A stretch of DNA of 64,000 nt from Terrimonas pollutisoli. GTDB lineage: Bacteria; Bacteroidota; Bacteroidia; Chitinophagales; Chitinophagaceae. The notes beneath the pieces are model-generated. The model was given only the letters and a program-made list of their open reading frames with translations. It was not told where the DNA came from and made no database searches. Every line of letters starts with the position of its first letter. Positions within the stretch are counted from its first letter, which is position 1. Of this stretch, positions 61,693 through 64,000 are shown in pieces. The stretch spans positions 372,001 through 436,000 of the forward strand of contig NZ_JARKNA010000004.1 of NCBI RefSeq assembly GCF_029360765.1, in the 5' to 3' direction. The position numbers were made by a program, and so were the translations under genes.

Positions 61693-63510
61693 ATGCATAA
61701 TGTCATTAAATGTTTTTGGAAACCGGTATTCATCGCTCTTTTATTGATAAGTGCAGGACCCGAAGGCTTCAGTCAATCCCTAAAGAGTACAATGGATTTC
61801 AACGTAACAATGAAGAACCCAGTCAGTCATCTTTACCAGGTGTCTTTTCAATGTAACGGAATAAAAAAAGACTGGCTTGATTTTAAAATACCCGTGTGGA
61901 TGCCGGGTTATTATCAATTGCTGGACTACGCAGACAATATCATTGGCTTCGAACCGACAGATAAAAATGGTACAGCGCTTAAATGGGAAAAGGCTGCTAA
62001 CAATATCTGGCGTGTTTACACTAATAATAAAGAAGCTGTAACGATCAGCTACCAGGTAAAAGCCACCCGCCAGTTTGTCGCCACCAATTATCTCGATGAA
62101 GATCGTGGATTTATTGCTCCTACAGGTTTGTTTATGCATGTGGATGGTTATATTAATCATCCGGTCTCTGTCACAATCACGCCACACAATGGGTGGAATA
62201 AGATTGCCAGCGGTCTTGAACCCTTTCGGGGCAAGACACATGTATATACCGCTCCTGATTTTGACATTTTATACGATAGTCCCATCTTAATTGGTAATCT
62301 CGAAGAACTGTCCTCTTTTTCTGTAAGAGGAATACCACACTATTTTATTGGCTATAAACTGGGAAATTTCGATAAAGAAAAATTTATAGCCGACCTGAAG
62401 AAGATAGTGGAAGCAGCTGTCGATATGATGGGTGATATTCCTTTTAAACATTACACGTTTATTGGCATCGGTCCGGGACGTGGCGGTATCGAACATCTTA
62501 ATTCTACGGCCATCAGTTTTAGTGGTGATGGATTGGATGGCCCGGGCCGCACAGGTATACTGAGTTTCCTCGCACATGAATATTTTCATCATTACAATGC
62601 CAAACGGATAAGACCGATAGAACTTGGACCTTTTGACTACGACCGCGGCAGCCGCACCAATATGCTTTGGGTTGCTGAAGGTATCACTGCGTATTATGAT
62701 GAGTTGCTTCTGCGCAGAGCCGGATTAACAAGTGAAGAAGATTTATTGAAAGCATATCGTTCAAGTTTGTCAGCATATGAGAATAAGCCCGGTCATTTAT
62801 TTCAGTCGGTGACGCAAGCCAGTTTCGATACCTGGTCTGATGGTCCCTTTGGCCGGACAGGTGATGATGTAAACAAAACCATCTCCTATTATGATAAGGG
62901 GCCGGTACTGGGCTTATTGCTCGACTTTAAGATCCGTCATGAGACAAAGAATAAAAAATCGCTGGATGATGTAATGCGTACTTTGTATAAAAATTTTTAC
63001 CAGCAAAAGAAAAGAGGTTATACTGAAACGGAGTTTCGTAGCACCTGCGAGTCGATAGCAGGCGTTTCCCTGGCAGAGTTTTTTGATTATGTATACACCG
63101 TTAAAGGAATTGATTATGCAAAATACTTTGCTTATGCGGGTTTAGACATTGCTACAAAGCCTGTGGCGCTGCCGGGTGCGTGGAGCGGGTTAGTTGTTCG
63201 ACAAAAGAATGATAGTTTAACCATTGCAAATGTGGAATGGGATTCTCCGGCATGGCATGCCGGAATAAGGGCCAGGCAACTGCTTCTTACAATAAATGGA
63301 GAACCGGCTACGGTGAAAATACTTGAGCAATTGCAAAAGGAAAAGAAAGCCGGTGACATCGTCCACTTACAAGTGCTGCAGGATGGCGTGATCAAAGATA
63401 TCCCGTTCATGTTTGCCACTAAGTATGAGCGACCTTTTACCATTACAAGAATGAAAAATCCAACTGCCTTGGAGGCTGCTATACTCAAAGATTGGCTGAA
63501 GGGAAAGTGA
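61693..63510 (+). CDS. M61-family metallopeptidase (glycyl aminopeptidase) with PDZ domain
   Basis: A 605-residue secreted peptidase. Signal peptide about 1-28 (ending GFSQ). The zinc site is HEYFH (H295, E296, H299) with the distant E329 in WVAEGITAYYDE. An N-terminal beta domain (about 35-185) precedes the catalytic helix domain; a PDZ domain (about 495-590) closes the chain (LTIANVEWDSPAWHAGI). The frame extends to a TTG at 61672, but the ATG at 61693 puts the signal peptide in place. It cleaves N-terminal Gly or Ala from peptides in relatives, fitting a peptide-uptake locus. Confidence 0.92.
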   Translation: MHNVIKCFWKPVFIALLLISAGPEGFSQSLKSTMDFNVTMKNPVSHLYQVSFQCNGIKKDWLDFKIPVWMPGYYQLLDYADNIIGFEPTDKNGTALKWEKAANNIWRVYTNNKEAVTISYQVKATRQFVATNYLDEDRGFIAPTGLFMHVDGYINHPVSVTITPHNGWNKIASGLEPFRGKTHVYTAPDFDILYDSPILIGNLEELSSFSVRGIPHYFIGYKLGNFDKEKFIADLKKIVEAAVDMMGDIPFKHYTFIGIGPGRGGIEHLNSTAISFSGDGLDGPGRTGILSFLAHEYFHHYNAKRIRPIELGPFDYDRGSRTNMLWVAEGITAYYDELLLRRAGLTSEEDLLKAYRSSLSAYENKPGHLFQSVTQASFDTWSDGPFGRTGDDVNKTISYYDKGPVLGLLLDFKIRHETKNKKSLDDVMRTLYKNFYQQKKRGYTETEFRSTCESIAGVSLAEFFDYVYTVKGIDYAKYFAYAGLDIATKPVALPGAWSGLVVRQKNDSLTIANVEWDSPAWHAGIRARQLLLTINGEPATVKILEQLQKEKKAGDIVHLQVLQDGVIKDIPFMFATKYERPFTITRMKNPTALEAAILKDWLKGK

Positions 63511-63604
63511 TTTGAGGAGTCGTAAACTAATTAATGCAGGTTAATTTTTGTTTGAATTGATACATTCACTTTTTTCTGTTAAATACACTTAAAGAACATT
63601 AAAT

Positions 63605-64000
63605 ATGATAAAAAGGATATTCATTTTGACGATGACTATTTCAATGCAGCTAACTGTTGGCAACATATGGGCGCAATCATCAACTAGCACTGACTTGTAT
63701 GCGCAAACCAGTGAAATGAATAACATGATGATCAATTATGACGCAGACCTCGGCAGCATTAACCGGTTTTATTCGACCAGTGCCGTGGGAGTAGGCTGGG
63801 CATGGGGCAGGCAAAGCAACAATTATAATTCACCTGAACGAAGAGCAAGATTGTTGCAGTTGAACAATGAGTACCTCCGGCAACTGGATAATGTAGACTT
63901 TGACAAGATGAGTATTAATGGAAAATGTGATTTTATCCTGTTTAAAAGAAACCTGAATGACGCAACATACCGGTTAAAGGAAGAGCAGGAAACTTATGAC
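63605..64000 (+). CDS. DUF885-family secreted protein, 5' part (3' end outside window)
   Basis: An open frame from the ATG at 63605 runs to the window edge, 132 codons. It opens with a signal peptide (MIKRIFILTMTISMQLTVG, cut near WAQSS). The visible mature part, SPERRARLLQLNNEYL, then DNVDFDKMSINGKCDFILF, matches the start of DUF885 proteins, which are predicted metallopeptidase-like. It follows the M61 peptidase after 94 bp, on the same strand, supporting a joint role in peptide breakdown. Confidence 0.8.
   Translation, partial: MIKRIFILTMTISMQLTVGNIWAQSSTSTDLYAQTSEMNNMMINYDADLGSINRFYSTSAVGVGWAWGRQSNNYNSPERRARLLQLNNEYLRQLDNVDFDKMSINGKCDFILFKRNLNDATYRLKEEQETYD

Overview
The window looks like chromosome from a Bacteroidota bacterium, most likely Chitinophagaceae or a close relative. 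The signs are a SusC/SusD-type outer-membrane pair, many secreted or lipid-anchored proteins with short Bacteroidota-style signals, A-rich leaders with weak Shine-Dalgarno sites, DUF4382, DUF6807/PmoA-like and GH127 proteins, and small palindromic intergenic repeats of a kind common in this group. This assignment comes from reading the sequence; no database search was run. No rRNA, tRNA, CRISPR array, transposase or integrase was recognised.

Region 1 (3-915) holds the tail of a membrane metal-dependent hydrolase-like gene and an Hsp20 chaperone. Region 2 (962-18933) is a nearly complete nitrate assimilation locus. It contains a cysteine-rich Crp/Fnr regulator, siroheme synthesis (SUMT), NADH nitrite reductase (NirB, NirD), an outer-membrane porin, an NrtABD-type ABC importer, a NarK-type MFS transporter, a three-module nitrate reductase (Mo catalytic domain, FAD/NAD reductase, BFD iron-sulfur domain), a GNAT-NarM fusion, a siroheme-less NiR-like protein ending in a rubredoxin, MobA and a SelW-like protein. 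Together they bring nitrate across both membranes, reduce it to nitrite and then ammonium, and supply siroheme and part of the Mo cofactor pathway. The divergent control region at 2484-2670 carries a 5-N4-5 palindrome with Fnr-box geometry.

Region 3 (18985-23313) is an accessory strip of small unrecognised genes on the minus strand, separated by related 70-220 bp repeats with long inverted repeats. It resembles a gene-cassette array without a visible integrase.

Region 4 (23314-45510) is a large surface-glycan-type locus. Its right half is conventional: five glycosyltransferases, a PglK-like ABC flippase, a Wzx-like flippase, two Wzy/WaaL-like membrane proteins and a Wzz-like protein. Its left half is unusual: two B12-type radical SAM proteins, one SPASM-type radical SAM protein, three methyltransferases, a nucleotidyltransferase with a winged-helix-like N-terminus, a GT-C-like membrane protein and a flavin-reductase-like protein, with a pair of ~190 bp AT-rich repeats in the middle. 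This half is the best candidate for an undescribed pathway.

Region 5 (45728-64000) is catabolic and repair functions: a DUF1080 / Gfo-Idh-MocA / PmoA-like trio (3-keto-sugar chemistry suspected), a DinB-like protein, an alkylation-repair operon with a split Ada plus AlkB, a 2-oxoglutarate-semialdehyde dehydrogenase next to a GH127 arabinofuranosidase (arabinose oxidation suspected), and a SusC/SusD pair followed by an M61 peptidase and the start of a DUF885 protein (peptide use suspected).
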